Of a stretch of DNA of 20,190 nt, positions 1-7,965 are shown piece by piece (positions within the stretch are counted from its first letter, which is position 1; each line of letters starts with the position of its first letter). The stretch is taken from NCBI GenBank assembly GCA_034096865.1, contig JAWQFJ010016990.1:10001-30190 (forward strand), given 5' to 3'. Both the position numbers and the translations under genes were made by a program. The notes below the pieces were generated by a model. That model did not search any database and was not told the DNA's origin. It was given only the letters and a program-made list of their open reading frames with translations. This DNA comes from Theodoxus fluviatilis. Taxonomy: Eukaryota; Mollusca; Gastropoda; Cycloneritida; Neritidae.

Positions 1-393
1 TGCGCGCTCGCGCGCGCGTGTGTGCGTGCGATATCTCTGTGATGTCTACGTGCATCAGCGCTCTATACAATTTTGGATACTTCAAGTTTATGATCCCCAT
101 TACCAGTAAAACAATCACCATGATAAAATTAAATGTGGGATTTTCTCAAGTCCCTGTTTGCAAAATGGTTGCATCTTAATAATAGTCACACACGGACGCA
201 CGCACGCACACACGCACGCACGCACACACGCACGCACGCACGCACTCACACACACACGCACGCACGCACGCACGCACGCACACAACAAGAAAAACACACA
301 AACACACACACACGCACGCACGCACGCACGCACGCACGGACGCACACACACACACACAAGACACACACACACACACACGCACGCACGCACTCA

Positions 394-467
<74 letters not shown>

Positions 468-610
468 GCGTGCATGCGTGTGTGTGTTTGCGTGTGTGTC
501 TTCTGTGTGTGCGTGTGTGTGTGTGTGCGCATGCGTGTGTGCGTGCGTGTGCGTGTGTGTGTGTGTTTGTGTGTGTGGGTGCGTGCGAGCGCACGCGCGC
601 GCGCGTGTGA
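1..610. repeat. Compound CA/CGCA then GT/CGTG microsatellite block
   Basis: After a short CG/TG-rich start (1-30) and about 150 bases of ordinary sequence, 185-464 is built of CA and CGCA units. From about 466 to 608 the strand polarity flips to GT, CGTG and GCGC units. Open frames across it are only His/Thr/Arg or Cys/Val repeats and are not genes. The alternating purine-pyrimidine content, most of all near 590-606, is the kind known to adopt Z-DNA. Confidence 0.95.
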
Positions 611-816
611 AATTCCATAAGCTTCAACTTGCGTCACAACCTTTTTGAAGCATTTCAAATGTAAAAGAAATGTGCTGATCATGGTGGTCCTCTGTATTTG
701 TCGTTACAGGTGGAAGTGGCGGCGCTGTCATCGCTCCTTCACTGCAGTGCCTTCCCAGCTGCGTTCTGATTGGTCTAGCACGCTATTACATGATTTGGTT
801 TTCACGAAACGTACGT

Positions 817-863
817 GAACTCATTCAAACCAGTCATTTCAAGAACTGATGCATCGTTTCTGT
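817..863 (+). repeat. Direct repeat, copy 1 of 2 (47 bp)
   Basis: Starts GAACTCATTCAA, holds AGTCATTT and GAACTGATGCAT, and ends TTTCTGT. The second copy is at 965-1010, shifted by 148 bases. The copies differ at a few positions and by one short indel. It may be a duplicated promoter segment or part of an interspersed repeat. Confidence 0.8.
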
Positions 864-964
864 GGCTGCGTGGCACCGCAGAAGCTTACCCCATGTAGTG
901 TACTCAGTGGGGAAACTGTGCTGTTGTGAAAATACACCTTTGATTTTTTTTCTCGAGCGCATCT

Positions 965-1010
965 GAACTCATTCAAGACAGTCATTTGGGGGAACTGATG
1001 CATTTTCTGT
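965..1010 (+). repeat. Direct repeat, copy 2 of 2 (46 bp)
   Basis: Same block order as at 817-863: GAACTCATTCAA, AGTCATTT, GAACTGATGCAT, TTTCTGT. Found by eye. It lies about 190 bases before the probable start codon of the protease-like gene. Confidence 0.8.
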
Positions 1011-1197
1011 AGAGCTACCCTTTCCAATGTCATGTAAACAGTACTCCTCAGTGTATTGTCTTATAGCAAGGTGCTTTCATATTGCTTTACCGTCAACAAA
1101 GTATTGGTATAACGTTTTCTTTCAAGGTCTTCCTGCATAACACAGGGTTTGGGTGAGGCACCAGTCTATTTCGTGGAAAAGCCAAACTGATACAGAA

Positions 1198-4100
1198 ATG
1201 GAGACGAAAGTTTCTAGTATCAACTCTATTACACCAGTTATTCCAGAAGTGTATATTCCACCACAAGAGCACGGTCTAGGCTGCCTCAGTTATGTCGGCG
1301 GGCAACACCGAAATCCTTCAAGCTCAGAAAAACACAGGGGTTATGAGCGGAAAGCCACTCACAACCATGAACCCCTCAGTCAGGAACACATAGATGTCGC
1401 CCTTAATGAGCATTCTGGACAGGCTTTAAATACCTATTCATCTCCTGTGCAAGAGAACATAACCCATGAAGCTTGCAATGAGGTTCCTACCCAGGTTCTT
1501 GAAGCGGGAGACAGCAGTGAGTTTGAAGAGGAAGGCTTCATCCCCATCAATGACCTGTCTCTTGTCCACCTACCCGACTCCATCAAGACAGGGCACAATC
1601 TGCAAGTCATCAGTAGCATTGCTCGTCGCGTTGTGTGTATCAACAACAACGGCCTGAGTCCGGATCGCCCTCCGGAGTTCAAGTTCAACGGCGCAAAGAC
1701 GCTGAAAGGAACGGGCTTCCTGTTCTTCATAGAAGGAGACACAGCCGTGGTCTCCACCAACAAGCACATCCTTTTCAACGACGCCGAGGTTCGACAGGCT
1801 TCTATCGACGTCTTCTACGACAGAAGCTTCAAGGAGTACAAGCCAGGGGAGACGAGGCGGGTGGGGCGAGGAAAGGGGCTGGGAACGATTCGCTCCAACA
1901 AGAAAGACGATTTCACCTTCGCCATCTTTCAGCTGGACTCCGACATAATCGCCCGCTTGCAGGAGCGCGAGGTCACCGAGGAGGACGGCTTGCCTGTGAT
2001 CGTCAGCTTAGCAAGGCACTCATTTCCGGTCACGATGCTCCCGACAGAGCATGCTTCCTCCCAAGATGGCGATGCCGAAGCAGTCCAGAAGATGGTCTGC
2101 GTCATTTCGCACCCTGAAGGGGCCCACAAGCACGTGAGCTTCGGCCTAATGGTGACCGAGGACCTGACCACGGGGGCCTTCGAGCACGACGCCGCCACCA
2201 GGCACGGCAGCAGTGGGGCTCCCATCCTCGTCTTCTCGCCCACACCCATGGAAGTGCCGCCCGACAGCGTGTGGTACCACATCGGCAGGCTGGACTCGGG
2301 CCACAAGATCGCCCACCTACAACGGAACGACTCGCAGCTCTTTGACGTCAACCTCATCGATGATGAGAGGTTCGACATGGATCTGCTGTCGCGGGCTCTG
2401 GACTATCCGAAGCCCTCGGTGGACATTCTACTGAGATGGACGAGGAACATGGATATGGCTAAGATATTATCCAATCTGAGTGCACTCATGCGCATGCTGT
2501 CTCTGTCGGCATGCCTCGGTTCCTTCCTGCACAACCCCGACATCGAAGTGTTGGAGAAGTGGCAACCGCACCTGCAAACACTCGTGGACGCGGTCACGGA
2601 TGCAAGAAACACAGCTTTGCAGAAGCCGCCACCGGAACCCACATTGACACGCGACACGCTGACATCGCACGACGTGTGCACCTGCTCTTCATTCTGGGAA
2701 GCTGTGAGGTCGTGCCGTGAATATGGCGTCAACCATCCCAGCAATCGCGGTACTTTCCTGCTGCCTCACTCGACACCTTCAGACCTTCGAGACTGCCCCA
2801 CATGGCCCTTCAATGAAGTCCCACCGCGAGGATCTTTGGACGCCCTCCACAAAGACGGGGAATGCTGCTTCCTTAGGGACATTCTCACTGACCTCGAACT
2901 GCAAGATGCCGACGAATCAGACATCTTCGGGTACATCCTCTTCCTTCTTCGACGAATCCTTCACACCATGAAGTGTCTCGTCTCGTTGAGGCCCAACATC
3001 GAAGACGAGCCGATCACATCTCTTGAGTCTGGCGCTGGTAGAGGAAGTCACCCTCCTGTCACTGATGAATCCTACGAAGAGATGAAGCGGCAAGCTATCA
3101 AGAGCGTCCTTGACCTGATGGACTTTGGGCTGGCAAGCTACAACTTTGCTTTTGTGCTGTGGCACGTCGTCTGTAGCAAGTTCTTGGACCTGTACGATCT
3201 CATGATGGAGCCAGATTCAGAGGGCCCATGTCCCAACAGCGAGAGCAAGGGAACATGCCCAGATTCCTGCCGATCCGAGATCCGCCACCAGGGCTCACAG
3301 GCAACAGCAATGGCGGTGGCACGGCAGCTGCTGCACCACACGCATGTCCACTACGGTCAGGTGCGCCACGACGACCAGGAGGCTGCTGGGACCGGAACAG
3401 ACATTGTGCCGTGTGACTGCGGTCGTCCAGTTCCACTTGCCTTAGAGGAAGCTACCAAACACCTCAAAGCTTTGATCGAAGACCATACTCCTAGTACAGA
3501 TGGATCCGCAAAGCAGGTGCCCGACAGTGGACAGACTGCTGAAAAACCTGCGGGTGCTTCCTTTGCCCATCCCGGTCGGACAGCCGCAAGCGAGCCAATT
3601 CCAGTGGCTGAAGCATCGGGCGTCTTGGTGGAAGGCGAGGTCCCAGGTAGCAGTTTTGTGGAGTGGAATGATGAACCAGATTTGAATGAAAGATCGGTGG
3701 ATGCTACTTTCCTTCTTGAAGCCAACTCGGAGGAAACCAAAGGAGAAACTGACACAAAGAAGAAAATGACGAGGAAAGAGAGGCTGTTCTGCAGTTCCAA
3801 ACAATCTTTCGAGAGGGTTTTGCTCAGAATGAAACATTCCGTACGACAATACGTCACACATTCTTTTGGAGAAGAGGACAATCCCACTCGTCTGCCCAAT
3901 GGGGACGAGCACTTCGAAATGGTCATGGTCACGTTCCCCAAGCTTTTGAGCGTCATGAAGGCGTCACTGAACACGATGATTGCCCTGCACTGCTTAAAGC
4001 AAGGCCAGACCTCCACGGACGCCGGTCCTGGCGAGGCGGTGATGTCGGAGGAGGACGTGGGCAAACTGAAGGACGCGCTGCCCAAGACCCTTCCAATTCT

Positions 4101-4902
4101 CCTGCGCCATCTCATCTCAGCTGAAGTCTTTCTGCACAATAGTCGGCTCTTCCTGGAGCTGTCCCACCCCCTGCTTTCCTGCAATTGCGAGAACTTTGCC
4201 GACCGCCTTGGAAGGACTCCATCTGACCACGAGACTCAAGAGCCTGGGGCCAGGACCGATCCAGTGCAGGATGGCAACGAAGTCGCGAAAGCCACGACAA
4301 AGGACAAAAATGAGACGAGCCCCAGGGTGCCTCGAGATGGCGAGGAAGACACTCACCAGGAGGATGCTATTGTGCCCGCATCTGAAGCAAGCAAAGAAGA
4401 AGAGGCGATCCAGGGAGAGCGAGCAAGTGGCTTTGATGACCAACCGACCTCAAAGACGATTGCTACCGATCAGGGAGGCTCGCCAGCAGCAGACGCCATC
4501 ATTGCGGCCGTGAGACGGGTGAACGCCCCGAGTCTCACCGCAGAGAACTTGGAAGTGATCTGCACCTCTCTGTCATCTCTGCAGTTCCTGGGACTGACGG
4601 CAGAGGACGTTCGTCCACTGTGTGACGTCATCGAAGCCTTAGACCTCAATGACATCCAGGCAGAAGATTTCGCGTCACTTTGTGACGTCATTCGAGCTTT
4701 GGATCTGGGCGGCCTAGGCGCTGAGGACATCAGGTCGCTTTGCGACGGAGCGAGGTCGAAGGCGGTGGGAAAAATAAAGCGTGAAGACGTACAGTCGTGG
4801 CTGGGCCTCCTGAAGTTGCTGAACCTGAACAAGTTGTCCAGATCGGAGATCAGTCATCTGGTGACGCTAGCGCGAACCATGACTGCCGGAAAAAAGCAAT
4901 GA
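1198..4902 (+). CDS. Large protein with trypsin-like protease domain, CxC helical segments and C-terminal 20-residue repeats
   Basis: 1234 residues from the first ATG (1198), which has G at -3 and G at +4. The open frame runs upstream to 1141 without another ATG. Seen: a variable N-terminus (1-130); a trypsin-like fold at about 135-370 with GTGF then TNKHIL (His190), KKDDFTFAIF (Asp237 or Asp238) and HGSSGAP (Ser339), that is a complete His-Asp-Ser set with a GxSGxP loop; three helix-rich segments (about 418-496, 575-741, 904-997) each ending in Cys-x-Cys; acidic low-complexity linkers; and six 20-residue repeats from 1113 to the end. There is no signal peptide or clear membrane segment, so a cytosolic or nuclear protein is likely. 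The protease part resembles the Trypsin_2/FAM111-like class; this is recognition by motif, not a search. It is one exon of 3.7 kb, which could mean an old retrocopy or simply a large last exon. Substrate and pathway are unknown. Confidence 0.85.
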   Translation: METKVSSINSITPVIPEVYIPPQEHGLGCLSYVGGQHRNPSSSEKHRGYERKATHNHEPLSQEHIDVALNEHSGQALNTYSSPVQENITHEACNEVPTQVLEAGDSSEFEEEGFIPINDLSLVHLPDSIKTGHNLQVISSIARRVVCINNNGLSPDRPPEFKFNGAKTLKGTGFLFFIEGDTAVVSTNKHILFNDAEVRQASIDVFYDRSFKEYKPGETRRVGRGKGLGTIRSNKKDDFTFAIFQLDSDIIARLQEREVTEEDGLPVIVSLARHSFPVTMLPTEHASSQDGDAEAVQKMVCVISHPEGAHKHVSFGLMVTEDLTTGAFEHDAATRHGSSGAPILVFSPTPMEVPPDSVWYHIGRLDSGHKIAHLQRNDSQLFDVNLIDDERFDMDLLSRALDYPKPSVDILLRWTRNMDMAKILSNLSALMRMLSLSACLGSFLHNPDIEVLEKWQPHLQTLVDAVTDARNTALQKPPPEPTLTRDTLTSHDVCTCSSFWEAVRSCREYGVNHPSNRGTFLLPHSTPSDLRDCPTWPFNEVPPRGSLDALHKDGECCFLRDILTDLELQDADESDIFGYILFLLRRILHTMKCLVSLRPNIEDEPITSLESGAGRGSHPPVTDESYEEMKRQAIKSVLDLMDFGLASYNFAFVLWHVVCSKFLDLYDLMMEPDSEGPCPNSESKGTCPDSCRSEIRHQGSQATAMAVARQLLHHTHVHYGQVRHDDQEAAGTGTDIVPCDCGRPVPLALEEATKHLKALIEDHTPSTDGSAKQVPDSGQTAEKPAGASFAHPGRTAASEPIPVAEASGVLVEGEVPGSSFVEWNDEPDLNERSVDATFLLEANSEETKGETDTKKKMTRKERLFCSSKQSFERVLLRMKHSVRQYVTHSFGEEDNPTRLPNGDEHFEMVMVTFPKLLSVMKASLNTMIALHCLKQGQTSTDAGPGEAVMSEEDVGKLKDALPKTLPILLRHLISAEVFLHNSRLFLELSHPLLSCNCENFADRLGRTPSDHETQEPGARTDPVQDGNEVAKATTKDKNETSPRVPRDGEEDTHQEDAIVPASEASKEEEAIQGERASGFDDQPTSKTIATDQGGSPAADAIIAAVRRVNAPSLTAENLEVICTSLSSLQFLGLTAEDVRPLCDVIEALDLNDIQAEDFASLCDVIRALDLGGLGAEDIRSLCDGARSKAVGKIKREDVQSWLGLLKLLNLNKLSRSEISHLVTLARTMTAGKKQ
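4534..4899 (+). repeat. Coding tandem 20-residue repeats at the C-terminus of the protease-like protein
   Basis: Residues 1113-1234 fall into six units of 20 residues with the pattern Leu/Ile-x-Ala-Glu-Asp-hydrophobic-x-x-Leu-Cys-Asp-Val-Ile-x-Ala-Leu-Asp-Leu-x-x. Units 2 and 3 are closest to each other; units 1, 4, 5 and 6 are more diverged and unit 6 is partial. The hydrophobic spacing fits two short helices per unit. It is not a canonical leucine-rich repeat (no LxxLxLxxN), and no named repeat family is recognised. Confidence 0.8.
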
Positions 4903-5237
4903 AGAGAGCAGATGACCCCGAGAACATTCAGCTAGAGGTCTGATTGGATCCAAGAAAAGGCTGTCCTCAGTTATTAAAGCGAATTCTCAAGAAAGCATCG
5001 CTAGCTTCGAGTGTTAAAAATACCCAGTGCAGAATTTAAGGAAAGAAAGCTTACGGCCATGAGACGTTCTGGTTCAAGCAGATGAATTATTTATTAGCAT
5101 CATCTGTTGCATCCCAGGCTCACAACATAAATAATTTACCTATGTCATAAATGCAAAAAAAAGTCTTAAATGACGATGGATGTGCATTTTCCTGTCTCTG
5201 CATCTGGAGTGGAAATTTTTTCTGATAAAAAGAAAAT

Positions 5238-5243
5238 AATAAA
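5238..5243 (+). promoter_or_regulatory. Poly(A) signal AATAAA, probable 3' end of the protease-like gene
   Basis: A canonical hexamer 336 bases after the stop codon, in an A-rich stretch, followed within about 50 bases by GT-rich sequence (GTTTCGCGTGCTGGGT). It is the first exact AATAAA noted after the stop. Cleavage near 5255-5275 is inferred. Confidence 0.55.
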
Positions 5244-5274
5244 AAGTTAATGAAAGTGTCCACCATATCTTTTT

Positions 5275-5784
5275 CTATGCTAATTTGGCGATATGTTTCG
5301 CGTGCTGGGTCTCTCCATTTCTTCTAATTTTTCACATGAATTTGCATGTGTCCTTGCTAGAGTTGAACTCCATCCAGAATGTCCCACAAAGAGCACTTTG
5401 AGAAACTGTTTTGTCGGTTGGTGGTGAAACCAAGCAAGCTTCATTTAATAGTTCCTATCAGATATGTCGTTGTGTCCCTGTGAAGGTCTTCCCTTCTGGA
5501 TGCTCCGTTTTGTACATTTCGTTTTCCATGTGGTCTTGCATGAAAACTTGTGCTGTTTCCGAGTCTCCTGTATGTCCCTGCGCATACCAGCACGTACGTA
5601 TCCTTAACTTTTAGAGTTCAATTTTGTACCGGTCTCTTAAAAAACAAACCCCACAATCCGCGTTATGCAAATTACGCATACTAAACTGATATTGCTACCG
5701 ATTGTGGGATGAAATTATGATGAAATCTGTCCAGAAACCACTTGCTGTAATATGTACCAACAAATTAGGATGTACTACTATACT
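5275..5784. other. Intergenic sequence, nothing recognised
   Basis: AT-rich unique-looking sequence. The longest open frame is about 67 codons and has no recognisable protein character. Confidence 0.5.
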
Positions 5785-5803
5785 ACTCTCTCTTCTCTCT
5801 CTC

Positions 5804-5872
<69 letters not shown>
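5785..5872. repeat. (CT)n microsatellite
   Basis: Nearly pure CT dinucleotides with two short interruptions near the start. Confidence 0.97.
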
Positions 5873-5873
<1 letters not shown>

Positions 5874-6743
5874 TATCTCATTGCTACGGGCCGTCGGCCT
5901 TGCAATAACAGATTTTTAAAAAGTCTCTCCTGATCTCGCACACATCATATGCAGAGGAATAAAGACATCACAACCCTAAGAGACAGTGTTTTTGTTTGTT
6001 TGATGTTGTTTTTAACTGAGTCGACATTAAATAGTTTAAATTCTTTCCAAGTTGAGTTGGCTTTTTTGTAGGTAAAAACACGTTCTAATCAGTTCAATGT
6101 GGACTCGTGGAAAATGGAGGTTGCACTTCTTTCAGTCTTACTCCATGACCCACAGCATGCCTTGCTGCAATTTTTCACTTTGAAGCTTGTTGTGTCCGAC
6201 ACTACACCCTGCCGTACTGCACAACTTTTTATCGACTCTCACTGTACCACTATCACTTCCTTTCAATGCAAAATACAGTGGCCTAAAATTATTTTGTTTA
6301 ACTTCAGTCAAGCCTACCCACCGACACCCTCCACTTCCCCAGACCGCCACCCCCACCCCCTTTTTCCCCCACGTCAACTACAATTTCCCTCATTCCCTCC
6401 CAACCATTACCACCACCAATTTATACAAGACGCATCCACAAACGGCCTCAAAACACTTACTGTCAGAGGAAGGAAAAACTCCACTCCTTCGTGTGTTGTC
6501 GTCTTTCTCGCTTCTACGCGAAAGTATCGGGCATCCCGATAATCGTAAGAATTGGAGAAGTGCAAACATCCAAGGAAATACGTACAAGCTGTGTTGTGGA
6601 TTCGTATTTGCAAACATGGAGACATTATGTTCTGTCACAAGCGATGAATGAACACATGCTTGACTTTGAAAGATACGTTCTTGGCAGTGGGCAAGCCTTA
6701 TTCAATTTCGTTTTTGCCAGACGCTTCTAAGCTTTTCCACTCG

Positions 6744-6745
<2 letters not shown>
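5873..6745. other. Intergenic sequence, nothing recognised
   Basis: It holds an isolated AATAAA at 5958-5963 and a C-rich tract near 6318-6375. Several frames of 70-150 codons overlap here on both strands, but none shows a domain, a consistent codon pattern or exon signals, so no gene is called. Confidence 0.5.
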
Positions 6746-6790
<45 letters not shown>

Positions 6791-6827
6791 AGAGAGAGAG
6801 AGAGAGAGAGAGATCAGAGAGAGATAG
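6746..6827. repeat. (GA)n microsatellite
   Basis: GA dinucleotides interrupted by two GATCAGA segments. Confidence 0.97.
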
Positions 6828-7018
6828 TCCAGCTCTGTGCTAGTTTAAAGCTTTTTAAATAAACGATATGTCACTGTCGATCGTTTTATGGGCAAGACTG
6901 CACAGATAATAAAATCTACAAGTTAGAGCCGAATACAGTGCGTTATAAATACTAGTCGAAACATGCCACTCTCTGTGTTGTGTTTACTTCCAGACGGATA
7001 ATCTGAGCAAGGTAGACC

Positions 7019-7130
7019 AAAAAATTTAGAACGCTTCACGATTTTGCATGTTATCCTTTGCGCCAGGGGCCATGCTAATATTCTCTGTATCGTTCCAATT
7101 TTTGGATCCGTGACTACGTGAGTAGTACAC
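7019..7130 (-). ncRNA. U6 snRNA-like gene, divergent (functional variant or pseudogene)
   Basis: Read on the - strand from 7130, this matches spliceosomal U6 over its core: AATTGGAACGATACAGAGAA, then ATTAGCATGGCCCCTG, then CGTGAAGCGTTC, and a run of six T (7019-7024) as a pol III terminator. The ACAGAGA box and AGC triad are intact, and the length to the T run is 106, like U6. The first 22 bases differ completely from known U6 yet still fold into an 8-bp stem with one bulge and a UCAC tetraloop; the distance from that stem to ACAGAGA equals that in human U6 (21 bases). Changes: GAAGATT is GAATATT, two single-base insertions in the internal stem-loop, GATGACAC is GATAACAT, and TTCC near the 3' end is TTCT. 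U6 is extremely conserved, so these changes argue for a variant or decayed copy; the promoter box argues that it was made as a gene rather than as a processed copy. Confidence 0.8.
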
Positions 7131-7150
7131 TCATGCTATCTACAGAACTG

Positions 7151-7158
7151 TATTTATA
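7151..7158 (-). promoter_or_regulatory. TATA box of the U6-like gene
   Basis: TATAAATA on the - strand, 21 to 28 bases upstream of the inferred U6 5' end at 7130. That is the known position of the TATA box in metazoan pol III U6 promoters. A proximal sequence element would be expected near 7175-7200, but its sequence is lineage-specific and cannot be confirmed by eye. Confidence 0.6.
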
Positions 7159-7344
7159 CCGCACACACGTAGAGAAACACATAACGCTGGTATGGGAGAC
7201 CCACCAACTTCAAACACTTGGAGAAAATTCAGCAGGTAACGAGATATTCCAACCGAACAATTGCAGATCTGAACCGATTCCGTGAAACTTATGTGACTTG
7301 TGAATTACAATTCGTAACATAGATTTTTTTAATACTCAAAGCCA
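7159..7344. other. Intergenic sequence between the U6-like gene and the LINE
   Basis: No feature recognised apart from the possible upstream promoter region of the U6-like gene. Confidence 0.4.
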
Positions 7345-7965
7345 GTACTTGTACTTGTACTTGTACTTGTAAGATGCTTGAGGCCTAAGGCCTGTTCATC
7401 CTTCCGGGTTCGTCTTCGTTGTAACTTTTAGGCATTCATGGTGGGATCGAGCCCTTAAGTTACAAGTAGCACTCTGGTTCATAAATAGAAGGGAGGTCTG
7501 TCCAGTGGGCGTCTAACTTGGCCTTAAAGGCGTTCACAGACGGTGCAGTCACGACTTGGTCGGGCAGGCTGTTCCAGATGTTCACAACCCTCTCGCTGAA
7601 GAAATTTCCTCTGACATTGTGTCTGTAGCGGGCCTTGTCTAGCTTCAGGCTGTTACCTCTGGTGTCTCTACCAGTGAAAATGGAGAACTGGGAGCGCTGT
7701 GTCTGGTAGATGCCATGTAGGTACTTGTAGACTTCAATCATGTCCCCCTCTTACGTCGATGTTCCAGACAGGGTAGTTTCAGGGCGGCCAGCCGTTCACT
7801 GTAGGATTTTTCTTTCAGCGAGCCTATCAGCTTGGTTGCCCTTCACTGTAAGTTCTCCACCTCCTGACCAAAGGTTTTGTGTTGTGGTTGCCAGACAGCA
7901 TGGCCATACTCGAGACTCGGCTGAACAAGGGACTTGTAGAGCTGCAGGAAAACACTGTTGCCTGA
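7345..7965 (-). mobile_element. 5'-truncated non-LTR retrotransposon (LINE), 3' end of reverse transcriptase ORF
   Basis: Reading on the - strand, the end of a LINE second ORF is clear. Around 7850-7950 lies LQLYKSLVQPSLEYGHAVW, then RATKLIGSLKEKSYSERL and LAALKLPCLEHRRKRG, and after a frameshift DMIEVYKYLHGIY and ERVVNIWNSLPDQVVTAPS, with a stop at about 7460. This is the conserved tail after the reverse transcriptase domain in CR1/L2/jockey-like elements. The 3' flank ends in a (ACAAGT)n-type tail (7345-7372 on the + strand reads GTACTT repeats), as known for such LINEs. The 5' end is lost near 7965. It is a dead copy. Confidence 0.85.
7460..7960 (-). pseudogene. Broken LINE ORF2 C-terminal fragment (in-frame stop plus frameshift)
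   Basis: Two lesions are visible in the translated - strand. A TGA sits just before RATKL, where related elements usually have Arg (probably a decayed CGA). One base is missing in the G run just before GACATG near 7741, so the frame changes between the Arg-Arg-Lys-Arg-Gly part and Asp-Met-Ile-Glu-Val. The last 93 codons (7741-7460) remain open. Confidence 0.8.

Larger units (their letters stand above)
611..1144 (+). other. Upstream region of the protease-like gene; no coding region seen
   Basis: No supported gene. An inverted CCAAT box (ATTGG) is seen near 768-774. An acceptor-like TTACAG near 704-709 and another, ACACAG, at about 1140-1145 suggest that 5' untranslated exons could be spliced here. 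A 46-47 base sequence occurs twice in direct orientation and is listed separately. A stop codon at 1138-1140 closes the downstream reading frame, so the protein does not start further upstream unless by splicing. Confidence 0.5.

Noticed and set aside
115..682. Long His/Thr/Arg and Cys/Val open frames on both strands
   Set aside because: They are translations of CA/GT dinucleotide arrays, with no start context or protein character.
1153..1197. Extension of the protease-like protein to a GTG at 1153
   Set aside because: Animal nuclear genes rarely start at GTG. The ATG at 1198 has a good context and nothing recognisable lies in the extra 15 residues.
3357..4184. A 275-codon frame on the - strand opposite the protease-like gene
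   Set aside because: It is antisense to a much longer frame with clear domain motifs and has no features of its own.
4621..4690. Two TGACGTCA palindromes (CRE-like sites)
   Set aside because: They fall in equivalent positions of two coding 20-residue repeats (Cys-Asp-Val-Ile codons) and are explained by the protein repeat.
6099..6651. Overlapping frames of about 150 codons with Pro/His-rich parts
   Set aside because: The Pro-rich part comes from a C-rich tract; frames overlap on both strands and lack domains, splice support or a poly(A) signal.
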